Source: Leifsonia sp. CL147 (GTDB lineage Bacteria; Actinomycetota; Actinomycetes; Actinomycetales; Microbacteriaceae). From it: a DNA stretch of 64,000 nucleotides. This document shows positions 25,171-34,466 of this stretch, one piece after another (the stretch's first letter is position 1; every line of letters begins with the position of its first letter). The DNA lies in the NCBI RefSeq assembly GCF_900114565.1, contig NZ_FOTM01000006.1, positions 1 to 64,000 of the forward strand, in the 5' to 3' direction. A program made the position numbers and the translations under genes. The notes beneath the pieces were generated by a model, which did no database searches, had not been told where the DNA came from, and saw nothing but the letters and a program-made list of their open reading frames with translations.

Positions 25171-26396
25171 GCCCCGCACCCTACCCCCGGCTGCAGCCCG
25201 TCCGCGAGCCGCGGCGCGAGGTCGCCCCGGGCGCCCTCCGCCACCTCCACCCGCTCCAGGCCCTGCCAGGCCGCCGTCTCGGCCAGCAGCGGGAGGAGAC
25301 GGTCGATCGTCGCAGGCGGCGCACCGGGCTCGGTCCACGCGGACTGCACCCGCAGCACGCCGGCCTGGCGGTCGCTCTTCAGGTCGATCCGGCCGACCAG
25401 CGCGTCGTCCAGCAGGATCGGGAGGGAGTAGTACCCGTACACGCGCTTGGGCGCCGGCGTGTAGATCTCGATCCGGTAGTGGAAGCCGAACATCCGCAGC
25501 GCCCGGTCGCGGTACCAGACGACCGGATCGAAGGGCGACAGCAGCGCGGCCGCCTCGAGAAGACGCGGTTTGCGGGCGTCGCGATGCATCCAGGCGCGAA
25601 GCGGCCGCCCGGCGCTCTCCCAGCCGGGCACGCGCACCGGGACGAGCTCGCCGGCATCCTCGAGCTCCTGCAGCGCGACCGCGACGCGCGGACCCTTGAT
25701 GCGGTAGTAGTCGGCGAAGTCGCGTGCCGTGCCGATGCCGTGCGCGACCGCCGCCCGCCGCAGCAGCTCGCGGACCGCGTCCTCCTCCGGCACGGTCCGG
25801 TCGAGGACGCTCGCGGGCAGGACATCGGCCGCCAGACCGTAGCGCCGCTGGAACCGTGTCCGGCCGGCGATCGCCACTTCGCCGCACACGAACATCCGCT
25901 CCAGAGCGCGCTTCACGTCGGACCATCCCCACCACGGCCCGGTCCGGTGGTTGGCGTCGTGCTCGATCTCGCCGGCGACGAGCGGCCCCTTCTCGGCGAG
26001 CTCCCCGCGCAGCCACTCCACCGTGCTCTGGTTCACCTCGAACCAGCCCGCCGGGCCGTTCAGCCGCTCCCGGAACTCCCGCATCCGCCACGCGAACAGC
26101 GGCCAGTCCTCTTTGCGCACGAAGGCGGCCTCGTGCGCCCAGTACTCCGTGTGCGGACCGCGGGCGTCGAAGGTCAGCCGGTCGAGCAGCGCTCGGTCGT
26201 AGCCGCCGAGGCGTGCGAAGGCGGGCAGGTAGTGACTGCGCTCGAACACGTTGACGGAGTCGATCTGCAGGAGCCCCAGCCGATCGACCAGCCCGTTCAG
26301 CTGCCGGGTGCCGACCACGGCCGGCCGCGGCCTCCCGAAGCCCTGGGCGGCGAGCGCGATCCGCCGGGCGAGAGCGGGGGAGACCTGTTCGACCAC
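25167..26396 (-). CDS. YcaQ/AlkX-like winged-helix DNA glycosylase (HTH_42 superfamily)
   Basis: A 409-residue protein of the crosslink-repair glycosylase superfamily with tandem winged helices. The N-terminal LGLLQIDSVNVFERSHYLPA carries a QID triplet corresponding to the catalytic Q-phi-D motif of YcaQ (AlkZ-type enzymes have Q-phi-Q), followed by YWAHEAAFV, and later KRVYGYYSLPILLDDALVGR. E. coli YcaQ unhooks nitrogen-mustard interstrand crosslinks. Activity here is inferred from the family. The start is GTG 26396. It is coupled to the downstream hypothetical gene. Confidence 0.85.
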   Translation of the reverse strand: MVEQVSPALARRIALAAQGFGRPRPAVVGTRQLNGLVDRLGLLQIDSVNVFERSHYLPAFARLGGYDRALLDRLTFDARGPHTEYWAHEAAFVRKEDWPLFAWRMREFRERLNGPAGWFEVNQSTVEWLRGELAEKGPLVAGEIEHDANHRTGPWWGWSDVKRALERMFVCGEVAIAGRTRFQRRYGLAADVLPASVLDRTVPEEDAVRELLRRAAVAHGIGTARDFADYYRIKGPRVAVALQELEDAGELVPVRVPGWESAGRPLRAWMHRDARKPRLLEAAALLSPFDPVVWYRDRALRMFGFHYRIEIYTPAPKRVYGYYSLPILLDDALVGRIDLKSDRQAGVLRVQSAWTEPGAPPATIDRLLPLLAETAAWQGLERVEVAEGARGDLAPRLADGLQPGVGCGA

Positions 26397-26491
26397 GGAC
26401 CGACACTATCGACAACCCCGGACATCGGACGTTCACCGACCCGTTACCGGCTCGCGGCCGGCCGGACGCATCCGCTTCCTAGCCTGACGAG

Positions 26492-26512
26492 GTCCGGGCG
26501 ATCCGCCCGGAC
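26492..26512 (+). promoter_or_regulatory. Leader hairpin of the ABC importer operon
   Basis: GTCCGGGCG and CGCCCGGAC form a perfect 9-bp stem with an ATC loop, 25 bases before the GTG of the binding-protein gene. No T-run follows, so it is more likely an mRNA leader structure or protein-binding site than a terminator. Confidence 0.5.
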
Positions 26513-26537
26513 GACACCGTGCACTGGAGGAAAACCC

Positions 26538-27674
26538 GTGACCACTAAGCGCGCACGAGTCGCCGGCTTCGCCGCCGCGGCCGCCGTCGTCGCACTCTCG
26601 CTCTCCGCCTGCTCCGGCGGGGCGAGCGCCAGCACCGCCGACAACGCCTCGATCGCCACCGCCACCGACGCAGCGTCGGCCGGAGGGATGGATGCGCTCA
26701 TCGCCGCCGCGAAGAAGGAGGGCAGCCTCAACATCATCGCGACGCCGGGCGACTGGGCGAACTACCAGGAGATCTTCGACGGCTTCACCAAGAAGTACGG
26801 GATCACCATCAATCCGAGCCAGGACAGCGCCTCCAGCCAGGAGGAGATCGACGCCGCCAAGAAGCTGAAGGGCCAGGACACCGCTCCGGACACCTTCGAC
26901 ATCGGCTCGTCGGTCGCCCTCGCCAACACGCAGTACTTCGCCGCGTACAAGCCGGCCGGCTGGAACGACATCCCGGACGCCCAGAAGGAGAAGACCGGCC
27001 TCTGGAAGGTCGGCTACTACGGGGTCATGGCCGTCGGCTACGACGCGAACAAGATCAAGACCGCACCGAAGTCCTTCAGCGACCTGCTGAAGCCGGAGTT
27101 CACGGGAGCCGTCGCGCTCAACGGCAACCCGACGCAGGCGGCCGCCGCGGCCGGAGCCGTCGCCTACGCGACCCTGCAGAACGGCGGGACGCTCGACGAC
27201 CTGACTCCGGGCGTCGACTGGTTCTCGAAGCTGAAGAAGGCCGGCAACTGGAACGCCGCGGACGGCAAGCCGAACACCATCGCCTCGGGGGAGACGCCGG
27301 TGCTGCTCGACTGGTCGTTCAACCAGAAGGGCTACGCCACTTCGGCCACGATCAAGTCCGGCGGCGTGGACTGGAAGTACGTCGTCCTTCCCGGCACCGC
27401 CTACGTCGGCTACTACAACCAGGCGATCAGCAAGGATGCGCCGCACCCGGCCGCCGCTCGGCTGTGGGAGGAGTACCTCTACAGCGACGCCGCCCAGAAC
27501 GCGTGGCTGAAGGGCGGCGCCTACCCGGTGCGCGTCGACGCGATGCAGAAGGCGGGGACGCTGGACACTGCCGACTTCCCGGGCACGCTCGACAAGATGG
27601 CGGTCATGAGCGACAAGCAGGCGACGGACGCGGGCACGCTCCTGAACTCCACGTGGGCCAACGCGGTCGGCTGA
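26538..27674 (+). CDS. ABC importer substrate-binding lipoprotein
   Basis: A 378-residue lipoprotein with an Arg-containing signal and lipobox LSAC (Cys25), anchored outside the membrane. The mature part is a periplasmic-binding-protein type 2 fold (LNIIATPGDWANYQEIFDGF, YYGVMAVGYDANKIKTAPKS, SFSDLLKPEFTGAVALNGNP) of the iron/thiamine/polyamine/aminoethylphosphonate class. The specific ligand cannot be read from the sequence. GTG follows GGAGGAAAACCC. It is the first of four tightly packed genes of one importer. Confidence 0.9.
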   Translation: MTTKRARVAGFAAAAAVVALSLSACSGGASASTADNASIATATDAASAGGMDALIAAAKKEGSLNIIATPGDWANYQEIFDGFTKKYGITINPSQDSASSQEEIDAAKKLKGQDTAPDTFDIGSSVALANTQYFAAYKPAGWNDIPDAQKEKTGLWKVGYYGVMAVGYDANKIKTAPKSFSDLLKPEFTGAVALNGNPTQAAAAAGAVAYATLQNGGTLDDLTPGVDWFSKLKKAGNWNAADGKPNTIASGETPVLLDWSFNQKGYATSATIKSGGVDWKYVVLPGTAYVGYYNQAISKDAPHPAAARLWEEYLYSDAAQNAWLKGGAYPVRVDAMQKAGTLDTADFPGTLDKMAVMSDKQATDAGTLLNSTWANAVG

Positions 27675-28648
27675 TGACCGAGACCATCACAGGCGCCGCG
27701 GCGCCTGCGGTCGGCGCTGCCGCCGGAGTCTCCGACACGGAGACCCGGCGGCAGCCGTCGTCGTCCCGTCGTGTGGCCGCGCGCCCACGCAAACGCCGCA
27801 GGACCGGTGCCGCGGCGCTCCTCGGGCTGACCCCGTTCGCCTTCTGCGTCGTGGTGTTCCTCGCCGTCCCGACCGTCGTCGCGGTCGCCAGCGGCTTCGT
27901 GGATGGGCAGGGCCGGTTCACGCTGTCCAACCTCACGGGCCTCGCGGAGCCGGCCATCGCCGGCTCGTTCTTCGGCGCGTTCTGGCTGTCGGCGGTCACC
28001 GCCGTCGTCGGCGCCCTCGCCGGCGCGGCGCTCTGCTTCGCGATGCTCGGCGCCCGGCAGGGCGGCGTCGCCCGCTCCCTGGTGGACTCGGCGAGCAGCG
28101 TCCTGGCCCAGTTCGGCGGCGTCATGCTCGCGTTCGCCTTCATCGCGACCATCGGCGCGCAGGGTCTGGTCACCGTCCTGCTCCGCACCGTCGCGCACGT
28201 GAACATCTACGAGAACGGCGTCTGGCTCTACACCGTGCCGGGCCTCATCCTCCCGTACCTCTACTTCCAGATCCCGCTCATGGTGATCACGTTCATGCCG
28301 GCGCTCGAGGGCCTGCGACCGCAGTGGCTGGAGGCGACGGCGACCCTCGGGGGCAGCCGCTGGACGTATTGGAGGCGCGTGGGCGGGCCCATCCTCCTCC
28401 CGTCGTTCCTCGGCAGCCTGCTGCTCCTGTTCGCGAACGCGTTCTCCTCCTATGCGACGGCCGCCGCTCTGGTCGGCCAGGCCAACAACATCGTGTCGTT
28501 GCAGATCCGGCAGGCGCTCATCAGCGAGACGGTTCTCGGCCGGGCGAACCTCGCCGGGGCGATGGCTCTCGGGATGCTGCTGGTCATGGTCGTCGTGATG
28601 GTGGCCTACTCGGCGCTCGTGCGCCGGACCGCGCGGTGGCAGCGATGA
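27674..28648 (+). CDS. ABC importer permease subunit 1
   Basis: A 324-residue BPD-type permease. A long basic cytoplasmic N-terminus (about 50 residues, RRVAARPRKRRRTG) precedes six membrane helices. The EAA loop LEATATLGGSRWTYWRRVGGP contacts the ATPase. The ATG overlaps the binding-protein stop (TGATG) and the stop overlaps the next start, so all subunits are translationally coupled. Confidence 0.9.
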   Translation: MTETITGAAAPAVGAAAGVSDTETRRQPSSSRRVAARPRKRRRTGAAALLGLTPFAFCVVVFLAVPTVVAVASGFVDGQGRFTLSNLTGLAEPAIAGSFFGAFWLSAVTAVVGALAGAALCFAMLGARQGGVARSLVDSASSVLAQFGGVMLAFAFIATIGAQGLVTVLLRTVAHVNIYENGVWLYTVPGLILPYLYFQIPLMVITFMPALEGLRPQWLEATATLGGSRWTYWRRVGGPILLPSFLGSLLLLFANAFSSYATAAALVGQANNIVSLQIRQALISETVLGRANLAGAMALGMLLVMVVVMVAYSALVRRTARWQR

Positions 28649-29493
28649 CCCGGTCCGTGGAGGCGCGTCCGCGGCGACAGCGCAGGGCACCGCAGCTGCG
28701 CCTCGGCCCCGGCCCTGCCGTGCGCGCCGTCATCTGGACGGTGCTCGGCCTGTTCTTCCTCATCCCGCTGTTCTCGATGGTGGAGTTCACCCTCCGCAGC
28801 GCCAAGCCCGGCGTCTACAGCCTCGACCGCTGGGTCGCGCTGTTCTCCGGGGGGACCACCCGCTACGACCGCGTCTATCAGGGACTCGGCAACTCGCTGG
28901 TGCTGGCTGTGGTCACGGTCGCGATCGTGCTCCTGGTGCTGCTGCCGACCATCGTGCTGGTCGAGCTGCGGTTCCCGAAGCTGCGGCGGCTCCTGGAGGC
29001 GGTCTGCCTGCTGCCGATCATGATCCCCGCGATCGTCATGGTGGTGGGCCTCGCGCCGACCTACGCGGTCGTGACCCAGCTCTTCGGGTCCGGCTCCTGG
29101 ACGCTCGCCTTCGCCTACGGGATCACCGTGCTGCCGTACGCCTTCCGCGCCATCCAGAGCAATGTCGGCGCGGTGGATATGGTCACGCTCAGCGAGGCAG
29201 CCCGGTCGCTGGGCGCGGGCGTGGGGACCGTGTTCCTCCGGGTCCTCGTGCCGAACCTGCGGCGCGGCATCCTCGCCGCCTCCGCCCTCTCCGTCGCTGT
29301 CGTGCTGGGCGAGTTCACGATCGCCTCGCTGCTCTCCCGCGTCAACCTGCAGACCTCCCTGCTGCTGGTGTCGCAGTCCGACCCCTTCGTCGCGGTCATC
29401 TTCGCGCTTCTCGCGCTGGTGTTCGCGTTCGTCCTCCTCGTCGTCGTCGACCGCCTCGTGAGCGTGCGACGCCGGCGCACCGCGAAAGGCTGA
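28645..29493 (+). CDS. ABC importer permease subunit 2
   Basis: A 282-residue BPD-type permease with six helices. Its EAA loop LSEAARSLGAGVGTVFLRVL followed by VPNLRRGI is typical of the PotC/PhnV type. The basic N-terminus PRRQRRAPQLRLGPG resembles that of its partner. It starts within the stop of permease 1 (ATGA) and ends one base before the ATPase start. Confidence 0.9.
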   Translation: MTRSVEARPRRQRRAPQLRLGPGPAVRAVIWTVLGLFFLIPLFSMVEFTLRSAKPGVYSLDRWVALFSGGTTRYDRVYQGLGNSLVLAVVTVAIVLLVLLPTIVLVELRFPKLRRLLEAVCLLPIMIPAIVMVVGLAPTYAVVTQLFGSGSWTLAFAYGITVLPYAFRAIQSNVGAVDMVTLSEAARSLGAGVGTVFLRVLVPNLRRGILAASALSVAVVLGEFTIASLLSRVNLQTSLLLVSQSDPFVAVIFALLALVFAFVLLVVVDRLVSVRRRRTAKG

Positions 29494-29494
29494 C

Positions 29495-30562
<1,068 letters not shown>

Positions 30563-30665
30563 GGGAAGCGCGGCTCGTCCGGCCTCGAACCGGCCGCCGC
30601 TGTGAAGGCACCGAGGGCGGTGCCCGGAACGCCGTCCGTCCCGGACGCCGCCCTACACTGGCGGC

Positions 30666-31979
30666 ATGCCTGACACCGAGCGTCCCCTCCCGCCGCCCGC
30701 GTCCGCTCCCGGCCACGGCCCGGCCGTCGATCCGCAGTCCAACCAGGCACCGGCGCGGTCCTGGTTCCAGCGCCGCCGGCGCGACCCCGGCGAGCCGACG
30801 GAGCCGACCGGGCCGGTGGACGAGTCGCTGCCGCGCGGCGTCCGCCTGGCCGGGGCCTGGTCTTGGCGACTGCTCCTGATCGGCGCTGTCGTCGCCGTGC
30901 TGATCTTCCTCATCGTGCAGCTGCGTCTCATCGTCATCCCCGTGCTGATCGCCGTGCTGCTCTCGGCGCTGCTCGTCCCGTTCAAGGACTCCCTCGTCCG
31001 CCACCGCTGGCCGAAATGGCTGGCCATCGTGACGGTGCTCCTCGCGCTCATCGTCGTCGTCACCGGGCTGTTCTATCTCGCGATCTGGCAGGTCGCCCGC
31101 GAGAGCCACGACCTCCAGCAGCAGTCGGTGGATGCGTTCAGCGGGTTCCGCAGCTGGCTCACCACCGGACCGCTCGGTCTCTCCGAGGACCAGCTCGACA
31201 GTGCGCTCGCATCGGCCTGGTCGTCGCTCCAGTCGGACAGCCAGGTGCTCGTCTCCGGAGCGCTCTCCGTCGGATCGACGCTGGGCCACGTCCTCACCGG
31301 GTTCCTGCTGACCCTGTTCAGCACGCTGTTCATCCTGATCGACGGCCGCGGGATCTGGAACTGGATCGTCCGGGTCTTCCCGCGCAATGCCCGCGCGGCG
31401 GTGGATGGCGCGGGCCGCGCCGGATGGGTGACCCTGCGCAACTTCGTGAAGGTGCAGATCCTGGTCGCCTCCATCGACGCGCTCGGGATCGGGCTGGGAG
31501 CGTTCATCCTCGGGCTGCCGCTGGTGCTCCCGATCGCCGTGCTGGTGTTCCTCGGGTCGTTCATCCCCGTCGTCGGCGCGGTGCTCACCGGGGCGATCGC
31601 CGTGTTCGTCGCACTGGTGTTCAAGGGCTGGGTGTTCGCGCTCATCATGGTCGGCGTGGTCCTGCTCGTGCAGCAGGTCGAGGGACACGTGCTGCAGCCG
31701 CTCATCATGGGCACGGCGGTCAAAGTGCATCCCCTCGCCGTCGTACTCGCGGTCGCGGCAGGATCGCTGCTCGCCGGCATCCCCGGCGCGCTCTTCGCGG
31801 TCCCCTTCGTCGCCGTGCTCAACGTGATGGTGCACTACGTGTCGGGCGGCGCGTGGCGCGGCAGGCCGCCGGGGGAGTGGTCGGCGCCTCCCGCCGCCAT
31901 CTGGCAGACGGTTCCCCGTCGGGTGCGGCGGACAGCGGCGGGGAGCCGCGACGCGGGAGCCGACAGCGCTGGGCGGTGA
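30666..31979 (+). CDS. AI-2E family transporter (PerM/TqsA-like)
   Basis: A 437-residue membrane protein. A Pro-rich cytoplasmic N-terminus (about 70 residues) precedes eight predicted helices, with LIVIPVLIAVLLSALLVPF, a soluble segment between helices 3 and 4, and the family pattern GSFIPVVGAVLTGAIAVFVA near residue 300. A basic tail of about 40 residues ends it. Family members include AI-2 exporters and sodium/proton antiporters, so the substrate is open. TACACT at 30654-30659, six bases before the ATG, suggests a leaderless transcript. Confidence 0.88.
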   Translation: MPDTERPLPPPASAPGHGPAVDPQSNQAPARSWFQRRRRDPGEPTEPTGPVDESLPRGVRLAGAWSWRLLLIGAVVAVLIFLIVQLRLIVIPVLIAVLLSALLVPFKDSLVRHRWPKWLAIVTVLLALIVVVTGLFYLAIWQVARESHDLQQQSVDAFSGFRSWLTTGPLGLSEDQLDSALASAWSSLQSDSQVLVSGALSVGSTLGHVLTGFLLTLFSTLFILIDGRGIWNWIVRVFPRNARAAVDGAGRAGWVTLRNFVKVQILVASIDALGIGLGAFILGLPLVLPIAVLVFLGSFIPVVGAVLTGAIAVFVALVFKGWVFALIMVGVVLLVQQVEGHVLQPLIMGTAVKVHPLAVVLAVAAGSLLAGIPGALFAVPFVAVLNVMVHYVSGGAWRGRPPGEWSAPPAAIWQTVPRRVRRTAAGSRDAGADSAGR

Positions 31980-32037
31980 GCGGCGGGGGCTGAACTCCAT
32001 GCGGTGCGCAGAATACGAGCGCCGGTAGGCTGTTCCC

Positions 32038-33300
32038 GTGGCAACCGTGACCCCCGACACGCGTACTCCGTTCGCAGGCCCGAGCCTCGACGAGTTCGAG
32101 GCCGCGCGTGCCGTCGTCGCCGATGTGGCCCAGCCGACGCCGATGGAGAGCTCGCGGTATCTCAGTGACCTCCTGGGTGCTCCGGTCCTGCTGAAGTGCG
32201 AGAACCTCCAGCGCACCGGCTCCTACAAGATCCGCGGCGCCTACAACCGGATGTCGAAGCTCAGCGCCGAGGAGCGCGCCAGGGGAGTCGTCGCCGCCTC
32301 GGCCGGGAACCACGCGCAGGGCGTGGCGTTCGCGGCTCGCGAGCTGGGCATCCACGCGACGATCTTCATGCCCGTCGGGGTCGCCATCCCGAAGTTCCAG
32401 GCGACGCGCGCCTATGGAGCGGATGTGGTGCTCAGCGGCAGCATCGTCGACGAGACTCTGCGTGCGGCCGCGGACTTCGCCGCCGAGACGGGAGCTGTGC
32501 TCATCCCGCCGTTCGACCACCCGGATGTGGTGGCCGGGCAGGGAACGCTGGGGCTCGAGATCCTCGACGCCGTCCCCGATGTCGCGACCGTGCTCGTCCC
32601 CATCGGCGGCGGCGGACTCATCTCCGGGGTGGCGAGCGCCATGAAGCAGCGCGCCGCCGTGGACGGGCGGACGGTCCGGATCATCGGCGTGCAGGCGGCC
32701 AACGCCGCCGCGTATCCGCCGTCGCTCGCAGCGGGGGAGCCGACCGACATCGCCCTGGTCGGGACCATCGCCGACGGCATCGCCGTGAGCCGGCCGGGCG
32801 CGCTGAACTTCGAGATCGTCCGGGATGCGGTGGACCAGGTGGTCACCGTGTCGGAGGACGACATCGCGCGAGCCATGGTGCTGCTGCTCGAACGCGCCAA
32901 ACTCGTGGTGGAGCCTGCCGGCGCGGCGGGCGTCGCGGCCATCCTCGCGGGTCTCGTGCCGGCGGACGGGACCACCGTCGCCATCCTCTCCGGGGGGAAC
33001 ATCGACCCGCTCCTGATGCAGCGCGTCATCAGCCAGGGACTCGCGGCCTCCGACCGGTACCTCAAGCTCACGATCATGCTGCCCGACCGTCCCGGCCAGC
33101 TCGCCCGCATCGCGGAGATCCTCGCGGGCGTCAACGCGAACGTCGTCGAGGTGCTGCACACGCGGCACGGACGCGGGATGCAGCTCAGCCAGGTCGAGCT
33201 CGACGTCAGCGTGGAGACCCGCGGCACCGAGCACCGCGGGCACGTCATCGACGCGCTGCGGGCCGCCGGCTACGACCCCGTCGTCGAAGACGATTCCTGA
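32038..33300 (+). CDS. ilvA: Threonine ammonia-lyase
   Basis: A 420-residue PLP enzyme converting L-threonine to 2-oxobutanoate and ammonia. The PLP lysine is Lys64 in TGSYKIRGAYN, with ASAGNHAQGVAFAA, the glycine loop IGGGGLISG and a C-terminal ACT-type domain (about 335-415; LTIMLPDRPGQLARIAEILA). The single ACT domain and length match the shorter ilvA/tdcB-like form. TAGGCT at 32026-32031 lies six bases before the GTG, indicating a leaderless mRNA. A large palindrome array follows the stop. Confidence 0.93.
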   Translation: MATVTPDTRTPFAGPSLDEFEAARAVVADVAQPTPMESSRYLSDLLGAPVLLKCENLQRTGSYKIRGAYNRMSKLSAEERARGVVAASAGNHAQGVAFAARELGIHATIFMPVGVAIPKFQATRAYGADVVLSGSIVDETLRAAADFAAETGAVLIPPFDHPDVVAGQGTLGLEILDAVPDVATVLVPIGGGGLISGVASAMKQRAAVDGRTVRIIGVQAANAAAYPPSLAAGEPTDIALVGTIADGIAVSRPGALNFEIVRDAVDQVVTVSEDDIARAMVLLLERAKLVVEPAGAAGVAAILAGLVPADGTTVAILSGGNIDPLLMQRVISQGLAASDRYLKLTIMLPDRPGQLARIAEILAGVNANVVEVLHTRHGRGMQLSQVELDVSVETRGTEHRGHVIDALRAAGYDPVVEDDS

Positions 33301-33357
33301 CGCCGCTCACGCGCCGCCTTCGCACGCACCGCTCGATCGCGTCTTCGCCGGGAGCCG

Positions 33358-33712
33358 ACATTCGTGACGAATGTGCGTTCTGACGGGGCTTAACGCGACA
33401 TTCGTCACGAATGTGCCTTCCGGCCGGGTCCGGGGCAAAGGCGACATTCGTGACGAATGTGCATTCCGGCCGGGTTCAACGCGACATTCGTCACGAATGT
33501 GCATTCTGGCTGGGTTCGAGGCGACATTCGTGACGAATGTGCATTCTGGCGGGGCTCAACGCGACATTCGTCACGAATGTGCCTTCCGACTGGGTTCGAG
33601 GCGACATTCGTGACGAATGTGCGTTCCGGCTGGGGCTGGGGCTGGGGCAAAGGCGACATTCGTGACGAATGTGCCTTCTGACCGGGTTGAACGCGACATT
33701 CGTCACGAATGT
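33358..33712. repeat. Array of nine 17-bp palindromes, mostly 40-bp spacing
   Basis: Nine copies of ACATTCGTSACGAATGT start at 33358, 33398, 33444, 33484, 33524, 33564, 33604, 33656 and 33696. Spacings are 40, 46, 40, 40, 40, 40, 52 and 40. The centre base runs G C G C G C G G C. The spacers differ completely from those of the 10.8-kb array and alternate between two types, so the higher-order unit is 80 bp. The 6- and 12-base additions come from extra GGGGCT-like units. The array lies between convergent ilvA and a TetR gene. Confidence 0.97.
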
Positions 33713-33717
33713 CGCAC

Positions 33718-33798
33718 GTGGAGGGGGAGGCGGAGAGCGGAGAGGGGGGAGGCGTAGAGCGGAGGCGGGGCGGCGGAGAGCGGCGGAGGGAGGGGGGG
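33718..33798 (+). repeat. Polypurine G-rich tract
   Basis: About 80 bases are almost pure purine on the plus strand (GGAGGGGGAGGCGGAGAGCGG-type units, then GGGAGGGGGGG). It ends at the 3' end of the minus-strand TetR gene. The tract could form a G-quadruplex or triplex. No gene is visible. Confidence 0.7.
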
Positions 33799-34365
33799 TC
33801 AGCGAGCGAGGGCACGGACGGCCTCGAGAGCGACGGCGACCCGCTGCTCCAGGGTGCCGCCGTCCGGCTCGGCGACCCACCGCTCGAAGCCGATGCGGAA
33901 CGCGGAGACCGCCGCGTCGGCCGCGATGCTCGCGCCGGGCTCGCTCACACCGCGCTCGCGCAGGGTCGCGGCGGAAGCGGCGGCGAGGGAGGCGAGCTTC
34001 AGCAGTTCGCGCTCCTGCAGGCTCGGCGTCGCGGCGATGACGGCCGAACGCAGCCGCGAGAAGTCGTCGGCGTTCACGTGGGCGATGAGCCGGCAGGCGG
34101 CGAGCACCCCTTCGCCCGCGGCGGCGAGCGGGGAGGAGTCGGCCGGCGCCTCAGCGATGGCGGCGACCACCGCATCCTGCAGGTCCGCGGATCCGGCGAA
34201 GAGGACCTCGCGCTTGTCGGAGAAGTGCCGGAAGAACGTGCGCTCGGTCAGGCCGGCGCGCTCCGCGATGTCGGCGACCGTCGTCTGCTCGAAGCCGCGC
34301 TCGCGGTAGAGCTCGAGAGCTGCCGCTCTGAGGCGGAGCTGCGCGTCCGGTGTCCAACGTCCCAT
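33799..34365 (-). CDS. TetR family transcriptional regulator
   Basis: A 188-residue regulator. The HTH lies at about residues 10-55 (LELYRERGFEQTTVADIAER, AGLTERTFFRHFSDKREVLF), followed by a ligand domain with DFSRLRSAVIAATPSLQERE, a pattern shared with many actinobacterial redox/xenobiotic TetR proteins. It is divergent from an SDR oxidoreductase. The gap between them carries repeated operator-like sequences, so it likely controls both genes. Confidence 0.9.
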   Translation of the reverse strand: MGRWTPDAQLRLRAAALELYRERGFEQTTVADIAERAGLTERTFFRHFSDKREVLFAGSADLQDAVVAAIAEAPADSSPLAAAGEGVLAACRLIAHVNADDFSRLRSAVIAATPSLQERELLKLASLAAASAATLRERGVSEPGASIAADAAVSAFRIGFERWVAEPDGGTLEQRVAVALEAVRALAR

Positions 34366-34395
34366 GTCGACAGTCTACCGACGAAAGCGCGCACT

Positions 34396-34444
34396 GATGA
34401 CAGTCACTGACATGAGTGATAGTGTCGATGACAGTCACTGACAT
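34396..34444. promoter_or_regulatory. Direct-repeat operator between TetR and SDR genes
   Basis: GATGACAGTCACTGACAT occurs at 34396-34413 and again at 34427-34444, exactly 31 bp apart. Each copy holds the small palindrome CAGTCACTG. The position between divergent genes and three helical turns of spacing suggest two TetR dimers binding one DNA face. Confidence 0.75.
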
Positions 34445-34466
34445 CACGACAACTGGAGGTCACACA

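Noticed and set aside
33371-33880. ORFs over the second palindrome array
   Set aside because: These are the same artefact as in array 1. The frames shift with the 46- and 52-bp spacings, and no ribosome-binding site is seen.
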